Shown here in pieces: positions 44,660-54,418 of a DNA stretch of 64,000 nucleotides. The stretch covers positions 6,777 through 70,776 of the forward strand of contig CAKSTL010000011.1 of the NCBI GenBank assembly GCA_934500875.1, given 5' to 3'. The position numbers and the translations under genes were made by a program. Positions within the stretch are counted from its first letter, which is position 1; every line of letters begins with the position of its first letter. The notes under the pieces are model-generated. The model was given only the letters and a program-made list of their open reading frames with translations. It made no database searches and was not told the DNA's origin. This DNA is from an uncultured Clostridia bacterium (GTDB lineage Bacteria; Bacillota; Clostridia; UMGS1810).

Positions 44660-46204
44660 ATGAAAAAATTTACGGCGCTTGCGATAAGTCTTGCAATGAT
44701 ACTCGGACTTTTCGCGGGATGCGGAAAATCAAACGAAACAGAAGACAGTAAGCTTAGCATTTCGGTTTTCTACTGGGATTTGGACAACCTCGGAGGTGAC
44801 AGCGATACGGTTTACAAAAAGCTTGCGGAGAAATTCAACTGCGAATTTGAACCCGTTTCGGCAACTTATGCGCAGTGGAGAGAAAAACTCAACTTGCTTT
44901 TTGCGTCGGGAGAAGTCCCCGACTGGTTTATATGCGCCGGCACCGAAGACGTGCAGTTTAAAAAGTGGATAAAAGAGGGATTTTTATGCCCGATTTCCGA
45001 TTATGTAACCGAGGAGAAATATCCAAATCTTTATCACCGGCTTAATATGTACAAGGATATAACAAAGCTTACAGGCGGCAAGCACTATGGACTTCCGCTG
45101 CAAAACGGTGAGCCGAATGAAAACGGTATTATAAACAAGCACGGGTTCTGGATAAGAAAGGACTGGGTAAAAAAGCTCAATTTAAGCCTTCCCACATCTA
45201 CAGACGAGCTTTACGCGGTGGCGAAAGCGTTTTCGGAAAATGACCCCGACGGCGACGGAAAAAGGGATACTTACGGTTTGACGAGCAACGGAATATGGTG
45301 GATGTATCCGCTGATGAATGCATTTGACACAAGCTATTATTCATTTAAACAGGATGAAAGCGGAAAATGGCAGCCGGAGGCAATAAACGCCAATATGAAA
45401 AGCGCGGTTGAGTATCTGCACAAAATGTACGCAGAGAATATATTGGACCCCGACTTTGTTGTAAATACCGAGGATCAGGTGTACGAAAAATTTATTACGG
45501 GCAAAATCGGCATTTTCCCCGGAGGTATGGGGGTAGCGTACAACAAAATTTACGATAAGTTTAAATCGGCATATCCCAATACCGACCCGTCGGATTATTT
45601 TACATATCTTGAAGTTTTGAAAGGGCCGGACGGAAAAAGGAGAATTGACGGAAACCTTGCGTGGTATTGTATGAGCTGCATACGCGGTGATGTTTCGGAC
45701 GCAAAACGCGAAAGAATTTTGGAGATTATGGAATATATGCTTACCGACGAGGGAACCGAACTTGTGGAATACGGCATAGAGGGTGAGCATTTCAAAAAAG
45801 AAAACGGCGAGTATGTCAGTCTTCTCGGAAAAGATGTTGACGGCAAGGAGTTAACTCTTGCAAAGGCTGCACCTGCATCCAGACTCGGGAACTTATCACA
45901 GTGGAGAAATTATAAAATTACCGACAGTGTTCCGAATAAGGAGGAGGTTGAAAAATCACTGGAATCTCCGAGAAAATATGCGATTGCAGATCCGCTTAAA
46001 TATATTGAAATCGACGAAAGTGTTGCTCCCCAGCACGATAAAAAAACGCTCGGCGATTTAACGCTTCAGTCAGTCGTAAGTATGGTTATGTCAAAAAGCG
46101 GTGATATTACATCCGAGTTTGACGCTTATGTGAAAAAATGGAAAGATTCAAAGGGAACAGTTTATATTGATGAGATAAACCGTGCGGCAAATGCACAAAA
46201 ATAA
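44660..46204 (+). CDS. Extracellular sugar-binding lipoprotein, LplA/YtcQ type
   Basis: 514 residues. Lipoprotein signal with lipobox LFAGC (Cys21). The mature protein has the long LplA/YtcQ form: SVFYWDLDNLG, LNLLFASGEVPDWFICAG, KHYGLPLQNGEPNENG, FWIRKDWVKKLNL and the calcium-site-like ENDPDGDGKRDTYG. Members bind oligosaccharides for LplBC-type importers. No ATPase gene accompanies the set, as is usual. Confidence 0.92.
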   Translation: MKKFTALAISLAMILGLFAGCGKSNETEDSKLSISVFYWDLDNLGGDSDTVYKKLAEKFNCEFEPVSATYAQWREKLNLLFASGEVPDWFICAGTEDVQFKKWIKEGFLCPISDYVTEEKYPNLYHRLNMYKDITKLTGGKHYGLPLQNGEPNENGIINKHGFWIRKDWVKKLNLSLPTSTDELYAVAKAFSENDPDGDGKRDTYGLTSNGIWWMYPLMNAFDTSYYSFKQDESGKWQPEAINANMKSAVEYLHKMYAENILDPDFVVNTEDQVYEKFITGKIGIFPGGMGVAYNKIYDKFKSAYPNTDPSDYFTYLEVLKGPDGKRRIDGNLAWYCMSCIRGDVSDAKRERILEIMEYMLTDEGTELVEYGIEGEHFKKENGEYVSLLGKDVDGKELTLAKAAPASRLGNLSQWRNYKITDSVPNKEEVEKSLESPRKYAIADPLKYIEIDESVAPQHDKKTLGDLTLQSVVSMVMSKSGDITSEFDAYVKKWKDSKGTVYIDEINRAANAQK

Positions 46205-46224
46205 TTTTTTAAGGAGGAACAGTT

Positions 46225-47928
46225 GTGAAAAAGTTTGTTAAAAAAACGGTAAGTCTTGCTGTAATGCTTGCGGTATTCGTGTCGGTTTTAGGACAGAGCG
46301 TTTCGGTTTTTGCCGATAACGCCAATTTGGAATTTGCAATAAAAGACCAGTATTCGGGAGTGCAGGGACAAGACGGCTGGCATTATAAGTACAGACGGGT
46401 TGAAAACAAAACCGGCGGCAGTCTTGCGGACTACGGCTATAATTTCACAAACGCACGATGGTATTTTAATGCCGGTACAAACGCTTCAAACGGATTTATT
46501 TCGGGCCCGGCGGACAACAGCGCAAAGTCGTATATGGCAGCCGGTCTTGCAAGCGCAACGGTGCATTATAATCCTGTTTTATTGTTTGATTCGCCGTATA
46601 ACGGCAGAGCGAGCATCAGTGCGGATTTATTTAAGGGCGTAAGTCAATATACGTGTTTGAAAATTAAAATTTTAAAGAACAATGAAAAAATATGGCCGAG
46701 CGGCGACGAATACTTCAATTACACCGGAATTATTGACAATAAGGACTTGTTTAACGGTTTAACCGTTGATTTGGCATACGGCGACGAACTGATTTTTGAA
46801 GTTGAAACTTATTACGAACAAGGTGAAACACAACCCGCACCCGAGGGCACAACTTTGCCGGCGAAAAAGGTTGAATCGGCTAACCAGCGTTTGCAATGGC
46901 AGCCCAGAATTGTATTTGAAAATGGTGCAGTATCGCCTGTGCAGGATGAAATTGTATTTGCGGACAGTTTTGAAAACGGGGAGCTGGACACAAGCGTATG
47001 GACTAATTTTAACCAGCATTGTGACCCATATCAAATCAGCGGAAATACTTTAATGCTTAACGCAAAAGACAGAAAAATACTTGAGGGAGAAGACGAAAAT
47101 TCAACTGCCGCCGCTGTATCGGGCGTTATTATAGGTATGCCGGAGGCAACCGATTATACCGTTGAATTTGATATGAACATAACGGAAAACAATGCGTCAA
47201 AAACTCCGAACGGCTTGGAATTTGTTTTCAGAAAACAGAACAAAGGAAATTACAACGTATTTTTTGACAACGCGAGAAGCGATACCAAAACTCTTGTATG
47301 GAGAAAAAATTACGGCAGCGGCATTGCAAGAATTGATACGGGTATATCTGATTGGGGCGGAACGGACAGATACAGCATAAAGGTCAGCATCAAAGGACAG
47401 ACTGCAACGGTTTCTGTAAACGGCAAGCCGTACACACAGGATTATTCCTCGGTTAATTATGCAAACGGCGGAATAGAGTTTCGCGCATATAACTGCAATG
47501 CGGAAATAAGCAATTTTAAAATTTCGGGCAAAAAAGAAGGTTTTAAGACCGGTGATGTTGTGACTTACAAAGGAATTACCGACGGCGGAGACACAACCGT
47601 TGCAGCGCTTTGTTATGCACATTCTCCGTTTGACTTTACGAAAAAAGACGTGAAGGCATTTTTGGCAGTATATGACGAAAACCAAAATCTTATCGGCGTT
47701 TCCGCGTCGGACCCCATTTCTTTCAGCGCGGTGAACAGCGGAAGTTATCTTTCGTGCCAGGTTATAAACAACGGCATAACGGACAACTCAAAAGTAAAAG
47801 TGTTTGTCTGGGAGGACGGAAAAATCGTTCCGCTTAAAGGGGCAACGGAAACGACAAAAGGTGCGGTAACGGGAGATATTTCCGACTACAATGATTTGGT
47901 TGTGAATAAGGGAGCGTCAAACCCGTGA
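46225..47928 (+). CDS. Secreted modular protein with VQGQD module, ended by an in-frame TGA
   Basis: 567 residues. Signal peptide 1-31. Module A (about 35-210: YSGVQGQDGWHYKYRRVE, KNNEKIWPSGDEY) matches the one in the 36848 protein. A concanavalin/DUF1080-like domain follows (about 230-420: FADSFENGELDTSVWTNF), then the beta-domain with VKVFVWEDGKIVPLKG (about 425-545). The frame stops at TGA 47926-47928, but the same frame continues without further stops into an SGNH esterase-like domain to 48891. The ancestral product was probably one secreted esterase of about 890 residues. AGGAGG precedes the start. Confidence 0.8.
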   Translation: MKKFVKKTVSLAVMLAVFVSVLGQSVSVFADNANLEFAIKDQYSGVQGQDGWHYKYRRVENKTGGSLADYGYNFTNARWYFNAGTNASNGFISGPADNSAKSYMAAGLASATVHYNPVLLFDSPYNGRASISADLFKGVSQYTCLKIKILKNNEKIWPSGDEYFNYTGIIDNKDLFNGLTVDLAYGDELIFEVETYYEQGETQPAPEGTTLPAKKVESANQRLQWQPRIVFENGAVSPVQDEIVFADSFENGELDTSVWTNFNQHCDPYQISGNTLMLNAKDRKILEGEDENSTAAAVSGVIIGMPEATDYTVEFDMNITENNASKTPNGLEFVFRKQNKGNYNVFFDNARSDTKTLVWRKNYGSGIARIDTGISDWGGTDRYSIKVSIKGQTATVSVNGKPYTQDYSSVNYANGGIEFRAYNCNAEISNFKISGKKEGFKTGDVVTYKGITDGGDTTVAALCYAHSPFDFTKKDVKAFLAVYDENQNLIGVSASDPISFSAVNSGSYLSCQVINNGITDNSKVKVFVWEDGKIVPLKGATETTKGAVTGDISDYNDLVVNKGASNP

Positions 47929-48891
47929 ATTACTTATTACGGGCGCTGGGAGGATGTCGGCGGTGCAAAGCGCAGCAACTGGGTAATGCCGTATTTTGAA
48001 TTTGACATTGAAAACGCGCAGTGCCTTTATCTTGATACCGACGGCGGCACAGACATAAGGGTTAGTATCGATGGCGAAAAAGAAACCCTATATACAGGGT
48101 GCGTCGGAATGGTAAATATAGGGAATGACAAAATCAACACTAAAAAGCATACTGTAAGAGTATATTGCGGCGACGAAAAAAACGTTTTCACCCTCAAGGG
48201 AGTTTATTCCGATTGCTGCTCTGTTATCAGCAAGACAAAATCGGGTAAAACAAGTGTGCAGTTTATCGGCGACTGTGTGACGGAAAGCGGATTTTACGAT
48301 TATCCGACGATTGTTTCCAAGGCGCTCGGATATAACTTTTCCGTAATTGCACGGTCGGGTATTGCCCTTGAGGACGGAAGCGGATTTGTTAAGCTTAATG
48401 ACGGCGAAAACGGCACAATCGGTATGCAGACGTCATACGGATACCTGCGCACAATCGGGGCGCGGAATTTTAAAGAAAAGTATGATGCCGCAGTTGAATG
48501 GAATTTTGAAAACGATAAATACGACAAAATTTTTGTGAATTTGGGTGCAAACGACACCTATTCAGCGTTTGTGAACGAAGCAAAAACAAAAAAATTCATT
48601 GAGAGCTATAAAAATTTTGTGAATATGCTTAAATCCAAGCACAAAAATGCGGCAATCTATATAATAAAGCCGTTTTCGCCGATTTCAAAACAGGGTGAAA
48701 TGCATATTTTAAACAGAAGTGCGGCATTTGATAAAATTGCCGATGAATTTAAAAATGACAAGACGGTAAGATATATTGACACCGATGAGTGGAGCGGCGA
48801 AATAACATTTTTGAGCGGAAGTATATTTCCGGACAGAAACGGTCACGAAATTATCGCCGGTAAGCTTACGGAATATTTGCAGACAAATTAA
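47929..48891 (+). pseudogene. SGNH/CE2-like esterase domain, downstream of an in-frame TGA
   Basis: After the TGA the same frame reads ITYYGRWEDVGGAKRSNWVM, a typical CE2 N-terminal opening, then a jelly-roll (to about 48225) and an SGNH domain. Block I is FIGDCVTESG, where the catalytic Ser position is Cys (codon 48274-48276); block III is NLGANDTY; block V is FPDRNGHEIIAGKL with the catalytic His. The first usable ATG is 47986, whose nearest GGAGGA is about 35 nt upstream, so independent initiation looks poor, and starting there would cut the CE2 strand. CE2 enzymes deacetylate polysaccharides. This copy is either a decayed half-gene or is made by readthrough. Confidence 0.65.
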
Positions 48892-48917
48892 ACTTACGAA
48901 AATATGAGGTATCTGAG

Positions 48918-50966
48918 ATGGCTAAAAAAGAGCTGATTAACGAAAAATTTCCTTTTGTCTGGCACGGCGGTGACTATTGCCCCGAGCAGTGGCAGTATGC
49001 CCCGGAAATTTTAAATGAAGATATGCGTCTTTTCGACAAGGCGGGAATAAATGCGCTTACTGTAAATATGTTTGCGTGGTCAACCATTGAGCCGGAGGAA
49101 GGGAAGTATGACTTTTCGTATCTTGACGATGTTTTTGAAAGAGCCGAAAAGCACGGTAAGCTCATTATTTTGGGAACGCCGAGCGGTGCAAGACCTGCGT
49201 ATATGGCAAAAAAATATCCCGAAATTCTGCGTACAAACGAGCTTGGACAAAAAAATCTTTTCGGAAATCGGCATAATCATTGCTTTACCTCGCCGAAATA
49301 CAGGGAGCTTACTGCGAAAATTGACGGAGAACTTGCAAAGCGTTACAAAAATTCAAAGAGCCTTGCGATGTGGCATATTTCAAACGAATTTAACGGCGAG
49401 TGCCATTGTGAGTTATGCAAAAAAGCCTTCAGAGAATGGCTTAAGATGCGATATGACAATAATATTGACAAGCTTAATTTTGCATATTGGAACACTTTCT
49501 GGAGCCACACATATTCGTCGTGGGACGAAATAGATCCGCCGTCATCTTTGGGCGAAATGCGAAATTGGGCGCATCTTGTGAACTGGAAAAGGTTTATAAC
49601 ATATCAAACGGCTGAATTTATGCGAATAGAAATACGAGCGGTTAAAGAGTTTACGCCCGACATTCCGGTAACAACGAATTTTATGGGTGCGAATTTGGGG
49701 CTTAACTATCGTGAGCTTGCAAGAGAGGTTGACGTTATTTCGGATGACAATTACCCCAACTGGCATCATTATTTCGGCTGCGAATATATTGCAAATCAGC
49801 TGTCGTTTACGGCAAACCTTCAGCGTTCGCTCAAGCATAAGCCGTATATGATTATGGAAAACGCACCGTCGGCAACAAACTGGACTGATGTAAACAAGCT
49901 TAAAAGACCGAATGTAAACAGACTTTCGGCTTTATCGTACATAGCACACGGTGCGGACACGGTTTTGTATTTTCAGCTCCGCGCAGGACGCGGCGGTTCG
50001 GAAATGTACCACGGTGCGGTGATTGACCATACCGGAACGGATAAAACAAGAGTTTTCGGAGAGGTTGCCGCGTTATCGGGCGATTTAAAAAAGCTTGACT
50101 GTATAGCCGGCACCGAAACAAGAGCGGAAACGGCACTTTTCTTTGATTGGGAAAACACCTGGGCAGCAAGTCTTACAAAGGGATTTAACAATACAAATGA
50201 CAAGAATTTTATAAAAACGGTGTATAAGCATCATATGCCGTTTTGGAAAAACGGTATAGCGACGGATATTATCGGCTACGACGATGATTTTTCAAAATAC
50301 AAGCTTATTGTTGCGCCGATGATGTATATGACGCCTCAGAAAATTATTGATAAAATAGAGGATTATGTAAAAAACGGCGGTACGTTTGTGACAACATATT
50401 ATTCGGGTATGGCGGACGAAAACAATATGGCATATCTCGGCGGGTTTCCTGCAAACAAGCTTATGAACGTTTTCGGTGTGTGGGCTGAGGAAATAGACGC
50501 GCTTTACCCCGAAGACGATAATTTTGCGGTGTATAACGGTAAAAATTATAAAATATGCGATATGTGTGCCGTTGTCCATCAAAAGGGCGGCAGAGCAATC
50601 GCAAAATACGGAAATGATTTTTATAAAGATATGCCCGCCGTTATTGAAAACAGTTACGGCAACGGAAAAGCGTATTATGTTGCTTTTCGGAGCGACGGAA
50701 GCTTTGAAAAAGATTTTTACCCCGAGCTTATCAAAAAGTGCGGCATAAAGAGTGAATTTGACGGAAATCTTCCGTACGGTGTTTCGGCAAATGCGCGTTA
50801 TGACGGCAATACGGCATATGTATTTGTGCAGAATTTCAGCGATAAATCCGTTGTAATTAAAACGGACGAAAAATATGACGATATATTGAACCGTACAACA
50901 GTTACAGGCGAATTTACGCTCAATCCGTATGACGTGCGTGTGATGAAAAAGACATTAAACCAATAA
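48918..50966 (+). CDS. GH42 beta-galactosidase
   Basis: 682 residues, no signal peptide. The GH42 barrel is clear: WHGGDYCPEQWQ at 15-26, SGARPAYMAKKYPEIL near 90, RHNHCFTSP near 118. The acid/base is Glu157 in HISNEFNG, the nucleophile Glu314 in YMIMENAPSATNW, and the Cys cluster (ECHCELC) binds the structural metal. Trimerisation and C-terminal domains complete the usual length. It removes terminal beta-galactosyl (or alpha-L-arabinopyranosyl) units from imported oligosaccharides. It lies 26 nt after the esterase part. Confidence 0.95.
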   Translation: MAKKELINEKFPFVWHGGDYCPEQWQYAPEILNEDMRLFDKAGINALTVNMFAWSTIEPEEGKYDFSYLDDVFERAEKHGKLIILGTPSGARPAYMAKKYPEILRTNELGQKNLFGNRHNHCFTSPKYRELTAKIDGELAKRYKNSKSLAMWHISNEFNGECHCELCKKAFREWLKMRYDNNIDKLNFAYWNTFWSHTYSSWDEIDPPSSLGEMRNWAHLVNWKRFITYQTAEFMRIEIRAVKEFTPDIPVTTNFMGANLGLNYRELAREVDVISDDNYPNWHHYFGCEYIANQLSFTANLQRSLKHKPYMIMENAPSATNWTDVNKLKRPNVNRLSALSYIAHGADTVLYFQLRAGRGGSEMYHGAVIDHTGTDKTRVFGEVAALSGDLKKLDCIAGTETRAETALFFDWENTWAASLTKGFNNTNDKNFIKTVYKHHMPFWKNGIATDIIGYDDDFSKYKLIVAPMMYMTPQKIIDKIEDYVKNGGTFVTTYYSGMADENNMAYLGGFPANKLMNVFGVWAEEIDALYPEDDNFAVYNGKNYKICDMCAVVHQKGGRAIAKYGNDFYKDMPAVIENSYGNGKAYYVAFRSDGSFEKDFYPELIKKCGIKSEFDGNLPYGVSANARYDGNTAYVFVQNFSDKSVVIKTDEKYDDILNRTTVTGEFTLNPYDVRVMKKTLNQ

Positions 50967-50984
50967 GGAAGGCAGACTGAACAA

Positions 50985-52685
50985 ATGGAAAATAATTACT
51001 CTGAAAAATGGAAAAAACGCGGTGACAGGACGGGACTTATACGAAATGCGCTTTTAAAATCTATGGGATACACCGACGCGGACATTGAAAAGCCGATTAT
51101 CGGAATTATAAACACCTGGGCTGAAACAAACCCCGGTCACTTGCATTTTAAACAACTCGCCGAAGCGGTAAAGCGCGGCGTGTGGGCAGCGGGAGGATTT
51201 CCGCTTGAGGTTAACACAATGTCGATATGCGAGGTGTTTTTCGATATTTCAAGCCTTATTTACCGCAATCTTCTTTCCATAACCACCGAGGAGCTTATCG
51301 AACGGCATCCGTTTGACGGCGTGGTTTTAATCGGAGGCTGCGACAAAAACGTTCCGGCGCAGCTAATGGCGGCGGTTTCGGCAAATAAGCCGACGATTTA
51401 TCTTCCCGGAGGCGCAATGCTTCCCGGAAGCTATCGCGGTCAGACGCTTGCGTGCGGCACCGATTCGTTTTATTTATACAACCGCTATACGTCGGGCGAA
51501 ATCAGCCTTGACGAAATGACTGCGCACGAGGGATGTTTATACGGAAGCGCCGGTGCCTGCCCGATTATGGGCACGGCGAATACCTGTCAGACGGTGACCG
51601 AGGCGCTCGGAATTGCACTGCCGAATTCCGCGTCCTGTTTGGGTGTGTCTGCCGAAAAAGGCAGGATTGCCGAAGAAACAGGCAGATATGCGGTTGAATT
51701 GGTTAAAAAGAACATCTGTTGTAACGACATAATAAATAAAAAATCCATAGAAAACGCAATCAGGGTGCTTATGGCGGCAGGCGGTTCAACCAATCTTATA
51801 ATTCATCTCATCGCCATTGCAAGGCGCGGAGGAATCGACTTAAAGCTTGAAGACTTTGAACGTATCAGCGACACTACCCCTGTGTTGGTGGATGTTAAAC
51901 CGCACGGAAAAGGAACTGTCGGAACGGATTTCCACAATGCGGGCGGTGTGGCGTCACTTATGAAGGAGCTTGAGAAAAGCCTTCACACCGACTGTCTTAC
52001 CGTTACGGGCAAGACGGTGGGCGAAAATCTCGAAAAGATTGATATGCCTTACAATGCCGATATTATCCGTCCGCTTGACAATCCGCTCGACAAAAAGGGC
52101 GGCATAGCGGTTTTATACGGTAATCTTGCTCCGAAAGGTGCGGTCATAAAACGAAGTGCGGCAAGTGAAAATCTTCTTAACCACCGCGGAAAAGCAAAGG
52201 TTTTTGAAGATTTGGAGGAATGTCAGAAATATCTGCTTGACGAAAACAGCGATATGACGAAGGATACCGTAATCGTTCTGCGCGGATTCGGCCCCGTCGG
52301 CGCACCGGGTATGCCCGAAAACGGCAACTATATGCCGCTTCCGCCCAAGCTTAACAAAGAGGGGATTAAAGATTTTGTGAGAATTACCGATTCGAGAATG
52401 TCGGGAGGGTGCTTCGGAACTCAGGTTTTGCACGTTGCACCCGAGAGCGCGGTCGGAGGACCTTTGGCTGTTGTGAAAGACGGCGATATTATTCATCTTG
52501 ACGTTGACAACGGCTTGATTGAGCTTGAAATTTCGGATGCGGAGTTTAACGAACGTATGAAAAATGTGAAAAAGAAAGTGCATCCCGACATCACGCGCGG
52601 TTTTGTAAGAAACTTTATAGATAACGTGACGCAGGCAGACGAGGGGTGCGATCTTACATATATGCAGTACAGGGAGGAAAGGTAA
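50985..52685 (+). CDS. IlvD/Edd-family sugar acid dehydratase
   Basis: 566 residues, the length of the IlvD/Edd family. Fe-S candidates are Cys119 (GGCDKNVPAQ) and Cys192 (GACPIMGTANT). The position of the first ligand, usually NPC, reads TWAETNPGHLHF, with Gly51. The C-terminal MSGGCFGTQVLHVAPES holds the family's active-site serine region. Beside a DapA-type aldolase, an SDR and a KDPG aldolase, the likely substrate is an aldonate (galactonate, arabinonate, fuconate type) rather than the branched-chain precursor. No ilv genes are present. Confidence 0.85.
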   Translation: MENNYSEKWKKRGDRTGLIRNALLKSMGYTDADIEKPIIGIINTWAETNPGHLHFKQLAEAVKRGVWAAGGFPLEVNTMSICEVFFDISSLIYRNLLSITTEELIERHPFDGVVLIGGCDKNVPAQLMAAVSANKPTIYLPGGAMLPGSYRGQTLACGTDSFYLYNRYTSGEISLDEMTAHEGCLYGSAGACPIMGTANTCQTVTEALGIALPNSASCLGVSAEKGRIAEETGRYAVELVKKNICCNDIINKKSIENAIRVLMAAGGSTNLIIHLIAIARRGGIDLKLEDFERISDTTPVLVDVKPHGKGTVGTDFHNAGGVASLMKELEKSLHTDCLTVTGKTVGENLEKIDMPYNADIIRPLDNPLDKKGGIAVLYGNLAPKGAVIKRSAASENLLNHRGKAKVFEDLEECQKYLLDENSDMTKDTVIVLRGFGPVGAPGMPENGNYMPLPPKLNKEGIKDFVRITDSRMSGGCFGTQVLHVAPESAVGGPLAVVKDGDIIHLDVDNGLIELEISDAEFNERMKNVKKKVHPDITRGFVRNFIDNVTQADEGCDLTYMQYREER

Positions 52686-52686
52686 A

Positions 52687-53631
52687 ATGACGGACATCAA
52701 GGGAATATGCCCTATAATTGCGGCAACATTTAAAGACAACGGCGATGTGGATTACATAAGCCTTGAAAATCTTGTAAAAACACTTATAAACGGCGGCTGC
52801 GGTGCGGTTACGCTTTTTGGAATTGCGGGCGAGTATTATAAACTCACCGATGATGAACGAGAAAAAATGACTGAGGTGTGCGTTAAAGCTGCGTACGAGG
52901 CAGGCGGAAAAATTATTGTGTCGGTAACCGACCACGCAACCGAGGTTGCGGTGAAACGTGCAAAATATTTTGAGAAAAAAGGCGCCGACTGCCTTATGCT
53001 GCTGCCGCCGTTTTTCCTGAAGCCGGGTGCAAAATATTTGTATGAGCATATGAAAGCCATTGCCGACGCGGTTAAAATTCCGGTTATGGCACAGTATGCG
53101 CCCGAACAGACGGGTGTTGCAATTTCGCCCGAAACCTTTTGCAGGCTTGAAAAAGAGTGCCCCAATATGATTTACTATAAAATCGAGTGCAAGCCGGCAG
53201 GCCCGTACGTTACAAACCTTATGAATCTTACGGACGGAAAAATGAAAATTTTTGTAGGCAATGCCGGATTTCAGCTTATTGAATGTATGGACAGAGGTGC
53301 AATCGGCGCAATGCCGGGCTGCTCGATGTATGACATATACGTTGACATTTACAACAAATACGTATCGGGCAATCGGAGCGAGGCGATAGAAATTCATAAT
53401 TTTCTTTTGCCGATACTCAACCATATAAGGCAGAATGTCGAGCAGATTATAAGCTTTGAAAAGAGGATTTTGAAAAGGCGCGGCATTATAGAAAGTGACT
53501 ATTGCAGAAAACCGTCCTATGACACCGATAGGTATTTTGACAGATTATTTGATGAGTTTTATTCAAAAGCGGCAGAAAAATACGGTTGGTACGCAATAAC
53601 CATAAGGAGTTCAACTAATTCGGAGAGATGA
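52687..53631 (+). CDS. DHDPS/NAL-family 2-keto-3-deoxy sugar acid lyase or dehydratase
   Basis: 314 residues, (beta/alpha)8 aldolase class I. Schiff-base Lys165 in YYKIECKP, Tyr137 in MAQYAPEQTG, substrate-carboxylate loop GIAGEYYKL (residues 45-53). The C-terminus beyond residue 290 is slightly extended. In aldonate pathways such proteins cleave or dehydrate 2-keto-3-deoxy acids. It starts 1 nt after the dehydratase stop and overlaps the SDR region, indicating tight coupling. A lysine-pathway role is unlikely in this context. Confidence 0.88.
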   Translation: MTDIKGICPIIAATFKDNGDVDYISLENLVKTLINGGCGAVTLFGIAGEYYKLTDDEREKMTEVCVKAAYEAGGKIIVSVTDHATEVAVKRAKYFEKKGADCLMLLPPFFLKPGAKYLYEHMKAIADAVKIPVMAQYAPEQTGVAISPETFCRLEKECPNMIYYKIECKPAGPYVTNLMNLTDGKMKIFVGNAGFQLIECMDRGAIGAMPGCSMYDIYVDIYNKYVSGNRSEAIEIHNFLLPILNHIRQNVEQIISFEKRILKRRGIIESDYCRKPSYDTDRYFDRLFDEFYSKAAEKYGWYAITIRSSTNSER

Positions 53632-53633
53632 TT

Positions 53634-54404
53634 ATGAACAAGAATATTAACAAAGTTGCATTTATAACGGGCGGCGGTTCGGGAATAGGAAAGGCGGTTG
53701 CGCAAAGGTTTGCGGAGGAGGGCTATGACGTTGCTTTATCGTATGCCGGAAGCCACAGCGGAGCGCTCGAAGTGAAAAAATATATAGAAGGAATCGGCAG
53801 AAAATGTGAGATTTACAAAGCCGATTTGGGAATTTACAGTGAGATTATAAAGCTTTTTGATAAATTTGAAAAAGATTTCGGACGCATTGACGTGCTTGTA
53901 AACAATGCAGGTATAACCGACAAATCGGAGTTTTTGGAAACAACCGAGGAAATTTTCGACTCAATGTGCAATGTCGACTTTAAGGGCAGCTATTTCTGCA
54001 CGCGGCAGGCGGCAAAAATTATGTGCAAAAACGGCATTGAGGGCAGTATAATCGTAATTTCGTCAAACAATGCGGCAAAGCATTTTGCAAATGTTTCGGT
54101 TTACGGTGCGGTTAAGGCGGCAGAGGAAAAATTTGCGGAGCACGCGGCAATAGAGCTTGCAAAATATAAAATAAGAGTGAATATTATTGCTCCCGGATGG
54201 ACGGATACAGGTGCGAAAAGGCTCGGAAAAAAAGAGGACAGTTTTTATAAAATCCCGTTGCAGAAATGGGCGGAGCCGTCCGAAATTGCGGACGCGGCGA
54301 TTTATCTTTCGTCCGACTCGGCAAAATCAATTACCGGCGCAAAGCTTATTATTGACAACGGTGCGTCACTCGTGGCGGACAAACGGGAACTTTACGGGTT
54401 TTGA
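53634..54404 (+). CDS. Short-chain dehydrogenase/reductase
   Basis: About 256 residues from the ATG at 53634 (GGAGAG 6 nt upstream; an ATG at 53628 is too close). Motifs: TGGGSGIGKA (cofactor loop), VLVNNAGITD, IVISSNNA with the catalytic Ser, VYGAVKAAEE with Tyr-x3-Lys, and the IAPGWTDTG loop. Probably oxidises an aldose to its lactone or acid, or a keto-deoxy acid, within this catabolic set. Cofactor preference is not resolved. Confidence 0.9.
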   Translation: MNKNINKVAFITGGGSGIGKAVAQRFAEEGYDVALSYAGSHSGALEVKKYIEGIGRKCEIYKADLGIYSEIIKLFDKFEKDFGRIDVLVNNAGITDKSEFLETTEEIFDSMCNVDFKGSYFCTRQAAKIMCKNGIEGSIIVISSNNAAKHFANVSVYGAVKAAEEKFAEHAAIELAKYKIRVNIIAPGWTDTGAKRLGKKEDSFYKIPLQKWAEPSEIADAAIYLSSDSAKSITGAKLIIDNGASLVADKRELYGF

Positions 54405-54418
54405 AAAGGATGAAATTT

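Noticed and set aside
47926..47928. TGA as selenocysteine or a reassigned codon
   Set aside because: The residue context (Asn-Pro before, Ile-Thr after) is not a redox site, no obvious SECIS-like hairpin was seen, and TGA works as a stop at the ATGA overlaps (10732, 14181, 42735).
50985..53631. Branched-chain amino acid or lysine biosynthesis genes (ilvD, dapA)
   Set aside because: The family names fit, but the neighbours are all carbohydrate genes and no other ilv or dap genes are present.
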